Shown: in pieces, positions 1-14,400 of the stretch
How the letters are laid out: each line of letters starts with the position of its first letter
How positions within the stretch are numbered: the stretch's first letter is position 1
Assembly: GCA_012295275.1 (NCBI GenBank)
Contig: CM022670.1
Location: 35,639,801-35,703,800, forward strand
Length of the DNA stretch: 64,000 nucleotides
Origin: Chrysomallon squamiferum
Lineage: Eukaryota > Mollusca > Gastropoda > Neomphalida > Peltospiridae
Direction: 5' to 3'
Position numbers and translations under genes: made by a program
The notes under the pieces: model-generated
What the model was told of the DNA's origin: nothing
What the model saw: the letters and a program-made list of their open reading frames with translations, nothing else
The model's database searches: none

Positions 1-796
1 TATTTAACAATAGCACTAAATATGAAAATAATATATATTTATCACAAAAATTATTTAAAATATTTACTTACTCAGAAAATGTTTTAAGAATTAGCTATTA
101 ATATTTTTTTCTGTATCTTATTCTTTCAGGGTTTTTTTAATTTTATACATTTAACTTTTTTTTTTATATATATATATATTAAATAAAAATTGATAAATAA
201 ATAAAATTGTGGCCTTTGAACAATATTTGAAAACAGTCCAACATTTATTTTAAAATCAAATTTAAAAAAGAATAACTCACTTGTTACAGTAATTTTTAAC
301 TTTTAGATGACAAAAGATACTAGAAATATGAAGGATTTTGTGTGCACCAAACACACAATCTCTTAATAATTGCAGTAACGTTACAATATTATACAATTCA
401 GTATGATGCCACATCATTATGATCTTTTCAAAAACCCACCCTATCTTCAGATTAGCCTAGATTTGCCTCTGAAATAATTATTTAAGAAGAATTGGTAAAC
501 ATTCCCAAATTTAAACAGAATTATTGTCTAAGAAATAAATACAATATAATAAATAAAAGCACAGAATTTTAAAGTCAAGTATACAAAAACATATACAGAT
601 GTTCAATATTTGTTTTCTGTAGTAAAAGAGATTTTTTATTAAAAAAAAAAGACAATTTTTTTAAATATTATATTGGTATACATGTACCAGTGTATTATTA
701 TATCATTTGGATTAAATTATGTCTAATTATTTCTGACATACATTTTTGTCTTTAATACTGATAGGTTGATGTTTATGCAATATCTTATCATTATTA

Positions 797-832
<36 letters not shown>

Positions 833-2231
833 TTTTTTAAATGTAAATATATAAAAATATGAAATTTTATGAACACTTTAAGGAATTAATTTCCATCTGA
901 CATTAATATTAATTATTTAAAGGTTCTTAATAATTTTTAATTATTATTATTTTTTAAATTTCGTTTAAAATTGATTTTAGATTACCTGATTCAAATTACA
1001 ACAGAAAAAAAGAAAATTTAAAATTTACACCAATTTCAAACCACAATTGACATTGATTTCCAAAATTTGAAAATTACTGATAAATTTCTTAACATTATAA
1101 ATTTTAAGTATTAAAACTAAAATAATAATAATAATAAATGAAGTAAGTATCTTTTATTATTATATCCAAATTAGATTACAATAAATAAAGTATTTACTTC
1201 CAACAATTAATTACAAATATTAATAAAGTAAATAATAGAAAATATATATATCATTAATAAGTTTAGAATAGTTATGGTATTATTTACATCAGTTGTATTA
1301 GTTATAAAAGCACTGTTTGTAAATCTAATATACAAAATATTTAGGTAACAATATAAATATTATAAAAAAAATAATTTTTACTCTTTCAGTAGTAATCACA
1401 TTTCTCTATTATTCTATGATAACCATGTACAAACTCTTAAAATTTATTTACTTTGATTTTTAATTTATTCACTTTTTTATATAAACAAAAATCAGCTCAA
1501 AATCAGAGTAAATATATTTTAATATTCTTAAAGAAAAAGCCATAAAAAAGAATAATAGTAAATAAAATAAAAAATTGAATCATTATAATAAAACAATATG
1601 GCACTTGAACAATCATGAAAAACTAACTGATGTAGTCCTCCCTTCCTGTTAACATTTTTATAACACAATAACACTAAAATGTTAACAGTTCTTTTTCTTA
1701 CTTCAGCAAATTATTTTCATAATGGTTACAGCAAAATACTCCATAATTTTTAAATTTCAACAAACTACTCCATTCTTTTTTCTTCAGCAAACTTTCCAGT
1801 CTCTCTTTTTTCAGCAAAGTATTTCAGTTTGTTGTTTCAGAAAACTATACCAGGCTTTTTTTCTATGAGCAAACTATTTTCATCTGCTTTGTTTCAGCAA
1901 GCTATGTCCATTTGTTTTTTCAGAAAAATACATATATTTCAATCTTTTTTTCTTTCAGCAAACAGTTTTGATCAGTTTTGTTCCAGTAAGCTTTATCCAT
2001 CATTTTATTTCAGCAGACTATTTCAAACTTACATTTCAAACTTTTGTTTGTTTGTTTGTTTGTTTGAGCAGTCTATTTCCACATTTGTTGTTTCAGACAA
2101 TTATTCCAATTTTTGTTGGAATTTTGTTACAAATAACAAGCCAATGAAAACCTTTTCAATTGAAAAAAAAAACTTGTTCAGGAATGAAAGCATTAACCTC
2201 AGATAAAAACAGTATTCACAGTATGTGTATG

Positions 2232-2262
<31 letters not shown>

Positions 2263-2450
2263 TATGGTATATGCATAAGGCTCTTTGCATAGATGCATAG
2301 CTATGAGCTTATCAGTTTGGAATGGTTAAAAAAAAACTCAGGCAAGATATAGTTCAAAGAACATTCCTTGAAAAATGGAACTAACATGATTCTTCAACAT
2401 TTACAGCTTTAAGAACACTCTTCATACACTTCTACAATTAAAAAAAAGTA

Positions 2451-2487
<37 letters not shown>

Positions 2488-2608
2488 TAGAGAGATAGAT
2501 AGATAGATAGATAGATAAAATTAAATAACATATAAAAAATGTGAATTTATATCTAAATGAATTTTTGAAAAGCACACTGATTATCTTAATATCCAAAAAA
2601 AAGTACAT

Positions 2609-2653
<45 letters not shown>

Positions 2654-3419
2654 AATTAAATAACATATAAAAAATGTGAATTTATATCTAAATGAATTTT
2701 TGAAAAGCAGACTGATTATCTTAATATCCATGATTGATGGTACAAAATAAACATGAGTGTTGATTTATTTATTACAAGTACTGCTAATTAAAACAAAAAT
2801 AAATGTCAAAATAAAATAATGACCTCTTTAAGTCAACATTTACTTTTTTATCACGATATAATTTTATATACTGAAATAATAAAAAGTGTTTATATGCTGT
2901 TTACATTAAAAATGCTATCAGAATAAAAATGAAAGTAGTAAGTATTTATGAAACAGCACAAACTTATTATCTAATACTCAAATACTGAAAAATGGCTAAA
3001 ATAATCATTTGGAAATATTTAACAAAATTTACTTAGATTATTTGTCTTTTTTTTTATCAAAGATACACTTTAATGTATTTCTTTTCATTTAAATCAAAAG
3101 ATTAAATCAGAGACAATAATGTTTCATGTTTAGCAGTATATCTCAAAAATACATTTCTCAGAGACACAGTCTGAACAAGCAAGCCTAGTGTTCATGTGAA
3201 TAAGAAAATAAATTTCATATATACATATATATATATATATAATATTATACTAGTATAAAATATCTATTTATAAATGGTTTATAAAAGATTAACAAAAACA
3301 CAAAATGCTGTATCTTTGCTAATAATTTTAAAATATTAATGTTTATGACATATTTATTGATTAATACATTAACAAATTTTTGAGATGTAAGTTTTTAAAT
3401 GTAAACAATTTTGACTCAC
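1..3419. other. AT-rich region without a recognisable gene
   Basis: Extremely AT-rich sequence with TA runs and GATA repeats and no recognisable coding sequence. It is either the 3' untranslated/downstream region or a further intron of the FYB-like gene. The open frames here (for example 1829-2206 on the plus strand) are low-complexity Phe/Ser-rich translations without splice or family support. Confidence 0.6.
2443..2731. repeat. Tandem duplication of about 145 bp carrying TA/GATA microsatellite
   Basis: Two nearly identical copies (about 2443-2594 and 2596-2731) each contain AAAAAAAAGTACATCATATA, a TA/GATA run and the tail GAAAAGCA-ACTGATTATCTTAATATCCA. They differ mainly in microsatellite length and one base near the end. 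Confidence 0.85.
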
Positions 3420-3457
3420 CTTCTTGTACTGAGCAATTTTCACAGCCTTTGGGTGAC
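3420..3457 (-). other. Candidate 3' exon of the FYB-like gene
   Basis: A good acceptor (poly-T then CAG) and a consensus donor (AAG|GTGAGT) bound 38 bases. In phase 0 a TGA falls at 3440-3442. In phase 2 the exon is open, and the gene would continue towards or past the left edge. Confidence 0.4.
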
Positions 3458-5219
3458 CTGAAAAAAAAATAACATATTTTTTTAGGAATATATACTAAAT
3501 CTTATTTTTCCAAATTTGTTTGCTGTCAGTTTACATTCAAGAAAGAAATGCAGTTAAAAGAATAAATGTATTTTAACAATAAATAATGTATTCTTTACTC
3601 CATTTTTAAATGAACTTACTATCATGTTGATTTAAAAAAAAAAATACTTTTTAAAAACAATGACAATGATATCAACCTTGCAACCATTCCCAACATCAAT
3701 AACTTGTGAAAAATTCTACTCTTTGATCCTAATGAGGTGCTTCTTCTGCTTCCACACATTCGTTATAATCAAACAGAAAATTCTACTTATTAAACGGATG
3801 GATTAACAAAACTAATATAAAGCAGTTGAATTATATTCCGTAATACTATGTACCAGCTGAAGATCTTTTTATCAAACATTCCAAAGCATTAAACTTTTCC
3901 ATACACTTTGATTAACCATACCAAATTGGATGTGACAAACCACTTTTTAACATGCACATTTAAAATGCCTCATTACGAACGACAATCAACAAAACGTGCA
4001 TGCAAATGCCACTCACCCTCTTTCTGATGGTTCTAAGTTGACATAGTTTTCATTACATGTCATAACCTGTAGATATTTAATATATTTTATATTTAACATT
4101 TATTCACTTACTGAACTGTAAATACATATTTTTTCATTCTTTCTTTTTTATTTTTAAATTTAAATGATTCATTTTGTTTCATTACTAAATGTGAAACTGC
4201 CAAACTTTTAATACATGCCAGATGCACATTGAAGAAACAAAATGCCAGGTTGAAGAAAGAAATTTGTATGTGAGTTTAATGAAGGTAACGATATTAAAAG
4301 CATACTTTATTAAAAAGGTAGCCAGATAGATATGAATATCCCCATCACAGCATATAAATACATAAGACATGCACATCCATTTCAAGTAAACCAAAACAAC
4401 CACAAATATCTTTGTGGGTGTCACAATAATGTTGTAATGTGGAAAGACAAGCTAGTATAAGAAGAATACATAAGTAAAAGAAGATTTATATTATTTCAGT
4501 ATGAAAAAAAAAAATAAAGAAATAAAGAAATTGATAAAATTAATATTACAGTTTTGTAAAAGAATTAATTAACTGCAATAAGATCAGTTTAATTGTATTA
4601 AAAAAAAAAAAAAAAAAAAGATAAATAAAAACCTGAGGAAAATATATTACAAATAAAAATTAATATCAAGACATTTGGTCAGACATGACAAAGAGATTTC
4701 TTAAAATTTAAATGATAATGATAATGATAATGATAATGATAATGATAATGATAATGATAAGAATAATAATAATAATGATAATAATAATAATAATTTAACA
4801 ATAACTTACAAATAAATAAATAAGTCCAGTAAACAATGTGTCTACAGTATAATTCTCATTTGAACAAAATAAATAATTCTAATAAAAATGTATCTATAAC
4901 TTAATTAATGTTTTAAAAATTCTCTGCCAATGGACAAGGTAAATACTGTTTAGTAACCCATTCCAGGATGGACAGACATAAAACAGTCTGCAAATTCATT
5001 AAAGGGTGGGTGAAAAAAAAAGTAATAAAACAAGACCTTTGTAACTAACAACCATAATATATCAACAGACCCGATGAAGAGTTCGTAACTGAATAATAAA
5101 CTCATCCATGACCTAGAGAAACAAGAGATGCTTACATTATAAAAATATATTTACATAAAAAACAAATACTTACAATGTTTTAGCAATTATTTTTCTCAAT
5201 TTATTTATTTATTTATTTA

Positions 5220-5259
<40 letters not shown>

Positions 5260-8200
5260 AATATTTTACAATACATTTTCTTTCATGATTTTCATCTTTT
5301 TAAAACTATTATTTAATCTTTATTTATTGTTGTTGTTGTTGTTGTTTTAGCTTATTTAAGTAATGATAGAAAATGGTTTTGGAATTCAACATTTAGTTTA
5401 AAACTTTATCTCTATAGTGTATATTAATAATTTAATTTTTTTTAAATTAAATGAATCCACTGCTGTCTATAAACATAAAAAGAAACAAAAAAACACAAAC
5501 AAATAAATTATTAATTATATATTTGGCATAAACAAAACAGTATTACAGAAAAAAATGATAAATGTAATTACAATTTTAAATTTATTGTATTAAACCTTAT
5601 CCTTCATTGTTAATTTTTATTATTAATTAAATACAAATTTTCATTTTAAACAGACATGATTTTCATAATCTTTTTATGTTTAATTTTTTTTTAATTTTTT
5701 ATATATATGTGACCATAATTCTTACACTACTTTTGCTAAACAGTGTAAAAAAATATGAACATGGTATTCAATGACAAAAATAAATGAAAAAGAAATTTTT
5801 GTATTCAACAGACTTCTTAACATATACATAAGGAAAAATACACTTTGTTCCAGCTATTTATCAACTTAAAAAACTAAATTTCAAACTAAAAACAATAAAA
5901 CATGATGCTATAATAGACAACAACATGTCATCTAGACTACCACAGAGGGGTACATGAACTGACAAAATATCCATACAATCTAAATATATTTATATTCAAA
6001 AAATGTATATAAAAATTAATTGGTACAAGCTGCAAAACACAATGCACAGTCTATTACCACCACACATATACAGTATTTTCAAAAGCTGAAATCTGATTTC
6101 AATGACAAAAGCTGTAGAAAAATTATTGGCTTAAAGAGAGATAACTCATGCTGAAACAAGATTTATATCAGTTGGTCTTTATTTTAATTAGTCTTTAACA
6201 GACAGCAGTGTATTCATGATGCAAATATAAGGTCATGCTCCAAAATGTGTGAATTATAATAGAATCAGAAGTAAAGCAGAAGTAGATATTTTAAGAAATA
6301 ATAATTTTCGAAAAATGTCATTGTTTAAACTTTTATTTTTACAACACCAAAATCTGAAGCAAAATATGATTTAAACAAATTTAACAACTTTAAAATTAGC
6401 AGTTTCAAATTTCCATACTGTCTTAATACCAGTTAATTTTAAATATTTTTATAAGAATGTATATATGTGTGTGCTGAAAATGGGTTTATATAATAATTTT
6501 ATAATAAGATATTTAAAAACTTAAGCATTTAATGCTCACTCAAGAAGTTCTTGGTGGAAAAATCAAATTAATTAATTAATTATAAAGATGCAGATTATTT
6601 CTATTGAAATTTAAAAATCCAAAAATTGTATTAGACCACACAAAAATGAAACTAAAATGAACTCAGATTAATTAAATAATAAAGCTATAAAAATAAAAAA
6701 ATAAATTTTTTTTTATTCACTACAAAAAAGACACTGCAGCATACTTTGTCAAAAATGGATTCTGATTTAAACAAAATAATTTTACATCTTTTTATTTTTT
6801 ATTTTTTATTTTTTTTATTTATTATTTTTACTATTTTATTTTTTATTTTATAATCATCAAAATTCATTCTACATCCAGTAACCTTCAACAAAAAAATATG
6901 TTGATAGGTAATTAATACTGAATAATTCATTCATTTGTATAAAAAGAAATATAATTAATACTGAATAATTCATTCATTTGTATAAAACAAATTCTATGTA
7001 AAATGGAATCCATTTTAAATAAGAGTATGCTGCACACTGAATTATGGTAATATGGTATGAAAAAGATAAATCCTGGAATTATAAAAATGTCTGACTATTA
7101 ATAACTGGTCTCATATCACAATAAATCCACATTCCATCATCATAATCCTAGTTTTAATTTCTTTGATTGTTTTCTATAAAAGAGGGATTTACTCATAAAA
7201 ATGTACCTTGTACTGTTCACTATGTTTTATAACATTTTTATACTTTTTTACTTTATTTTACTTTACATCAGTTCACTTCATTATTTTTTACTTATTTTAC
7301 AATACATTACTTTGCTTTGCTTTATTATAAATTACTTTACTTACATTTTTACTTAGTATTTTACTTTCATATTAATTTAATTTAATATTTTGTTTTTATT
7401 ATATTAAATTTTATTTTTTCTTAATATTTTATTGTATTTGGTTATACTTTTTCTTATATCTTTTGTTTTACTTTACTTAACTTTTTATGTTATTTACATT
7501 TTATTATATTTTCACTTACTTCAATCTTATTTTTTATTTTTTATTTTAGTATTTTGTTTTTGTTGTTTTTTCTTTTCTCAGATTTTCTTTTCATATTTCA
7601 TATTTTTGATAACTTTTGTTATTTTTTAAAATTTATTATTTAATATTTTTAATATTTTAATATTTAATTTAATTTGATTGGTCATTTTATTGTATTTAAT
7701 TTTTATTATTATTATTATTATTTTATTTATTTTACTTACATTCTTTTCTCTCAACATTATTTTATTTTATTTTATTTTATTTTATTTTTAATTTAATTTA
7801 ATTTAAGTTATTATTTTATTTATTTTATTTTATTTTATTTATTAAATTTAATTATTTACTTTATTATTTTATTTTGTTTATATATTTTCAATTATTACTA
7901 TTATTATTTTAATAATTTTAAAGCATTATTTTAAGTTAGCTTTATTTTTTACTTATTTTATTTTATTTTACTATTTTACTTTTACTTTACTTAATTTAAA
8001 GTAATTTTCATTATTTTATTTTATTTACATTTTATATTTCACTAAACTTTACATAATTTTACTTTATTATTTTGCTTTGTTTTGTTTTGTTTTTGTTTAG
8101 TTTAATATTTGATTTTATTACTATAATATAAATCATTCTTAAAAAAAGAATTATTTACTTTTATTTATTTTATTTACTTATATTTATTATAATTTATTAC

Positions 8201-9749
8201 TTTATAAAGGTATAGAGACTTAAAAGTATAATTAAATATACTGTCAGACATATTGCATTTAAAATTATTAAAAACATTTAATATCTTTTGGTTAGTGGAT
8301 GTATTTTGATACGAAACGATGGCTGGGCAGCAGACTCCTAGCTTTGCAACAACTAATGATAACACCAACAGAAATATTTACAAACTGATACCCGATTTTT
8401 TTCAAACTGTCGCCAAAAACACCCATGACCTAGTCATGAAAAAATAAATATTCAATACAGAATAATTTCCAGTGACAAATTTATGTCAATGTATTCTTTA
8501 GTTTTATTTAAACTGTAGCAATTTTTTTTCACTTATACGATATTGTATAAGACAAAATGATGTAGAAAAAGATTTTTTTTTTTTTTTAAATTACATTTTG
8601 GAATAATGATATCAAAGTGATCAAATTAATTTTAAATTATATTTAAATACTAATTCAGAATGCCACTGAAGAATCGACATTGAACCGAATAAAATTATTT
8701 GTATCAAAATGCTAACTGTATAAAAAGGTATTGTGCTTACCTCTTTGATTGATTCAGTGTCTATCTGGATGTTGTTTGATTCTACATAACCCCCTGTAAC
8801 AAATTAACAAATAAGAATATAATGAGTTTATCAATAATTTACAATTATTAAACATAAAAAGAGTTCATAAAATTAACAAAAATATTTATTAAAAAAATGT
8901 GTCACACATTATCAACTATATATTATAATACAAAAAAACACCAAACAAGACATTTATGTGATAGATCCAGAAAGACATTGTTATAATATTATTACAAAAT
9001 GTGATTAATATTAATATATGAAAGTGGAAAAAAAACTATCACAAAATCTATCCTTACAGTTATCAAGTAAAAAGCAAATGCCTGTTTCATCTTTAAAAAA
9101 TTAATAAACAATATATGAAAATAAAAAAGAATATGAACAAAAATGACACAAATTATCCTTACAGTTATAATCTAAATAACAGATACCTAATGTATACCTT
9201 TAAACAAAATGTTTTAACTTAATAAAAGCTTACAATTTTAATTTAGAATTTAAAAGCAAAAATAAAATAAATTAAAATAGTAATGAAATAAAATAAATTA
9301 AAATGAAATAATAAAATAAAACAAAATGTAATTGATTAAAAAATATAAATAAAACATAATTAAATAATAAACTAAATACAATTAAAGTAATCAAAATATA
9401 AATTAAAATGCAATAAATAAAATCAGTAAAACTGTAAACTGATAAAATGGGCTAAATAAAAAAAAATAAAAAATAAAATGTAAAATAAAAAATAGAATTG
9501 AGTAATATAAAAATAAAATAAATAAAGTAAATATAATAAAATAATAAATATAAAAATAAACAACTTACATTTATTATCTTCAGTTTTTACTAGGAACTTT
9601 CCAGTAGGATTATTATTCATTCTCATTATATCCACTTGTGCACCTTTACTAACAGCCAGATCCAGCTTACCTCCCTTGGCATCCTCAAGTATTACACCAC
9701 TGCTTACTTTTTCTTCTGTACCAGTCAACTGAAAATGAACAAATAAATA

Positions 9750-9780
<31 letters not shown>

Positions 9781-11192
9781 TTAATAATAATAATAATAAT
9801 AATGATAATAATAAATAATATAATATAATATAATATAATATAATATAATATAAAAAGGAAAAAACTCCATTGATTCTACTAAGAATATTGCTTGAATGGG
9901 TTAAGAACCTCACTTTAATAAGACATCATTGTCACCTTAAATTTCTTCTTTAATTCTTTTTCTTCCTTTTCTTTCTTCTCTCTTTCTTTTTTCTCCTTGG
10001 CCAACCTTTCCTGAAAATACAGCATTTTATATTATTTTTCAACAATAATCAAATTCATTTAACTCTACCAATATTCCTGTTAATACAGTTATTTTACACT
10101 CAGTGTCATAATTATTTCCAGAAATTTATTAAAAGCCCCAGTTAAAAGAAATGAAATAAAGCTGTTATAAAATAAATATTATATAAATACAGGTATAAGA
10201 CCATTTATTTGGCTAGCTTGCATATGTAGGAGACTCAGATTTCTGAATATAAAGGTTGTTATATATATATATATATTTACAAAATAAAGCAACAAATAAG
10301 GGAGAAAGAGAGAGAGATACTGTAGTTTTAATATCATTAAACCTTTTCTTCCTTCAGTTTTTCTTTTTTCTTTCTTTCCTCTTCTTTGCGAGCTGCTTCT
10401 TTCTTTTTCTTGTCTTCTTTTTCTTCTTTCTCTTTTTCTGTACTTTGTGAACTAGATGAACTAAAAGTACAAAACAAAGTGTAATAGAAATCCTGCAACA
10501 GGTAATATCCAACACATACGAACCGAATGTTTATCTGTGAGTTTGTGTATGCTTGCATTTATAAATATTAAAATGTTATATATGTTTGTGTCTATCTATA
10601 TTATAATATTCTAAGAAAGAAATAATGTTTATTAACACATACAAAATATGTATAAATATATTAAATAATATTAGTATGATATATAGAAAACCTTGGCAGT
10701 GATTTAAATAAAATGTACTTTTGTGTTGGCTATCTATATTACTAATTTACAATTATTTATACATGTGTATGTGTGTGTGTGTGTGTGTGTGTGCGTGCAT
10801 GCATGCATGAGTGTGTTTGATATTTTAAACTTACGCTGAAACATAATCATCAACATCTGCATATTCCTCTTCCATTTCTCCTTGCTGTGAAAATTTGTGT
10901 AAGACTTTAGAAACATTATAATAAGTCATTTATGGGGACAGCACATTTCCCAATCAAAAAAACCATAAAATAGAATAAAATAAGTTTCAACTCACACTGA
11001 TAATACTGTATTAATAAAATTAAATTAAGAAAAATCAATTTGAAATGTAAATTTACAAAATAGATTAAAACAAATGATAACTCTTTTCACACACTCTATC
11101 ATCTCATTTACTGTTTTTTTTTTTTGTATCTTTATTAAGAATATTTATTAGTGAAAGAAATGCTAGTATGTATATGTGCCTGGGAGTGTATT

Positions 11193-11232
<40 letters not shown>

Positions 11233-11332
11233 TACACACATATATATATATACATTTGTGTGTCTGTGTGTGTGTAAATGTGTGTGTCTGTATATGCAAG
11301 CACACATATGTGTGTGTGTGCATGTGTGTGTG

Positions 11333-11423
<91 letters not shown>

Positions 11424-14400
11424 TAACTGAACTTACCACAGCAACAGCACAGTCATCATACTCTAACTCTGTTTCTGAAATTACAGTGAATAACAATCAA
11501 AAATCAGGTGTAACCATGCATTCATTATATGAATGTATAGAAAGATAGACAGATAGATAGCGAGACAGATAGACAGTTAGATAGATAGACCGATAAACAG
11601 ACAGATAGATATACAGATAACCCAACTGATTATTTAAAATATTATTAAATGAATTTCTGCTTTCAATATGATAATGCTCAAGAATATCAACAACAGTAAC
11701 CATAACATTCTTCTTATTTTAGTTTAAATGAAATTGTGTACATGCAAATTTTCTGTTTTATTACCTCCATCATTACTATTTCCTTTGTTGCTTGTTTCCT
11801 CAGCTGTCTCGCTCTAAAAGAAAATATAACTGAATCAGTTTGATCAGACAGAAATAATTTTTTTGGTTGAATATTGTCTTTAGTTTATTTTGTTCTTCTT
11901 TATTTTTGTACTTATTCTTGTTCTCTTGATTTTGTTCAGGTTTTTATTTAATTGAGATTTTATTTTTATTTTTATTGTTTTTGTTATCTGATGATAAAAA
12001 CAGTCTCTTTTTTATATATAAATAACATTTTACTCTATTATTAGGTAAAAAAAAAAATCTCATCAATATTTAAAATATTTTCTGAAAGTCTCTCACTTTC
12101 TGTCTTTTCTTCTTCTCTTTCTCTTCCTTTTCTTTCCTCTCTCTCTCCTTCTTCTCTTTAGCCAGCCTCTCCTACATTGTATACAACAGTTTATAAAAAT
12201 GAGTTCACAAAATCACTGATATCTCGAGCTAACAAATTATTCTGAGAATGAAATAAACTTTATTAAATTTTCACAACATAAAAAATAAATATGTCTTAAA
12301 ATTGGAACTGCCTAGTGATATATTAATACACACATGAATTTTATTTTATTTTTTATTATTATTTTTTTAATGAATGGATGACATGTGTGCAATTTAGAAC
12401 TAAAAAAAAAATGCTAAATTATGAATGAAAGCATTTTGAAACTGTTTTTTAAAACCTGAAGTAAAAAAACAACATGATTGGAGTGACAGGAAGCAAAATA
12501 AATGGAAAAATCATACTGGAAATTTAAAAAAAAAAGATAATGGCACCCTTTCTTTGGCTATTGTATTCAGTTTCATTACTTTAATAATAAATTCATTTAT
12601 AAATATCATTATTATATATATTTTTAATATTTTTGATTCAGTCTGATAAATCTTGAAATTCATCCATCCTGTTTTACCCCTGACACATGTGTCAACCAAG
12701 AGAGTAGTAACAATTTTTAAAATATTTTTAGTTATCAAGTCTCTCTGAAAAGTGAGATGTAGCTCACAAATTGACAGTGACTCAAGGAACAGTGGATCAA
12801 CTCTTGTTAACAGACACACTAGGCTATTTCTCAATACAGTCAGTACTCCACTACTGGTTTAAAAAAAACCTGTGGTATGTGCTGTTCTGTGTGTAGGTTG
12901 GTTAATATAGAAGATTCTTGCTGATAATCAGCCTACAAATTGATGGAAGCAGGTTTCCTTTCTAATTATGAGAAGGGATCCTTAACCAGCAGTTTGATGC
13001 AATTTAATCATAAATAACATGTGTTCAGTGCATCATTAAATAAAACATTTTCTTTGTTTCTTTGTTTGAACAGTGAGAAAGAAGTGCTGAAATTTATTAA
13101 TAGTGTTGATATTTAATTATGAATAAAAAAAAACCTTTTCTTGTTTCAGTTTCTCTGCCTTTTCTGCTTTCTCTTTCTTCTCTTGTTCTTTGCGAGCCGC
13201 TTCTTTCTTTTTCTTTTCTTCTTTCTCTCGTTTTAATTTTTCTTTCTTTTCTTTTTCAGCTCTTTCCTTCTCTTCTTTTTCCTTTTTGGCATCTTTAGCT
13301 GCGGCATCACTGGAAAATTTTAAATTTTCAAATAATTTTCAAATTTTACTGTCTGTTTTAATGAAGCTCTTAATAAATATTTAGTAATTAAAGTAGTAAT
13401 ACAAAATAAATTTTCGACCTCATTTATTTTTCTCTCAATAATATGTCTAACAAAATATGGTTTCTGCTCAGTTTTAAATTCAGATATAAACAGTAGTAAC
13501 TGATATTCTTCATCTTAGTACTATGCTGTATTTTTGTCATAAAACATAAAACAAATGCATAAAACATTAAACATAAAAATAATACTGTTGTGATAATAAA
13601 CCTATTTATTATTACTGTTACAAATATATAATTATATATTATTATAAGTACAAAAATTATTTAAGTGGTTATAAATATTATTATTATTGTTATTTCATCT
13701 ATATATACATGGATATTAAACTTATTAAAAACTATTTTGAAAGTTATAAAAATTTTCTTTTTACAAAAATGAAAAAAAAGAAGATTTTATTAGCATATCT
13801 GGATTAAAACAACAATAAGTGCCACTATTTAAGTACTAAATACTCAAACTCACTCAACATCATCAACAAATTCTTCATAAACCTGATCCATTTCACCTTC
13901 CTAGAAAAAAAAAATAATAATAATAATAATAATAATAATTAATTACTTCACCAGACAAAACACTTTTTTTCATTATTTTTATATAATACAAAGATTTTAC
14001 ATAAACATATTTATGTTTTTATTTTGTTTTTCATCATCATCATCATCATCATCAGTGTCCAGCCATGGTGTCCTGTTGTTGGGTGAAAGCCTTGTCATTT
14101 TGTTTCCACATCCTTCTGTCTCGGGCTGTCCTCTGCTAGATGGTTATTTTCCTGATGGTTTCTTTCTGGTTCATCTCTCCTTGGCCTCACTGGTCGTTCT
14201 CTGGATCGTTTTTGTTTGTATAGTTTCCAAGTGGTGGTACGTAATGTCCAACACTTATACCCATATCTCATTATTACATAACTTGTCCATGTCCTTTTAA
14301 CTGTTACGTTTAACTGCATTAACATAATTGTATTATTTAACATCACAGTTTCATGAAGTCTGATTTTTAAAAAAGTTATTTGTTAGTTTGATTTTGTGTA

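Noticed and set aside
1829-2206. 125-codon plus-strand frame
   Set aside because: It starts without support and consists of a degenerate TTTCAGCAAAC-like repeat rich in Phe/Ser, with no known domain.
11104-11548. Frames of HTHTHT or CVCVCV residues
   Set aside because: Translations of CA/TG and TA microsatellites.
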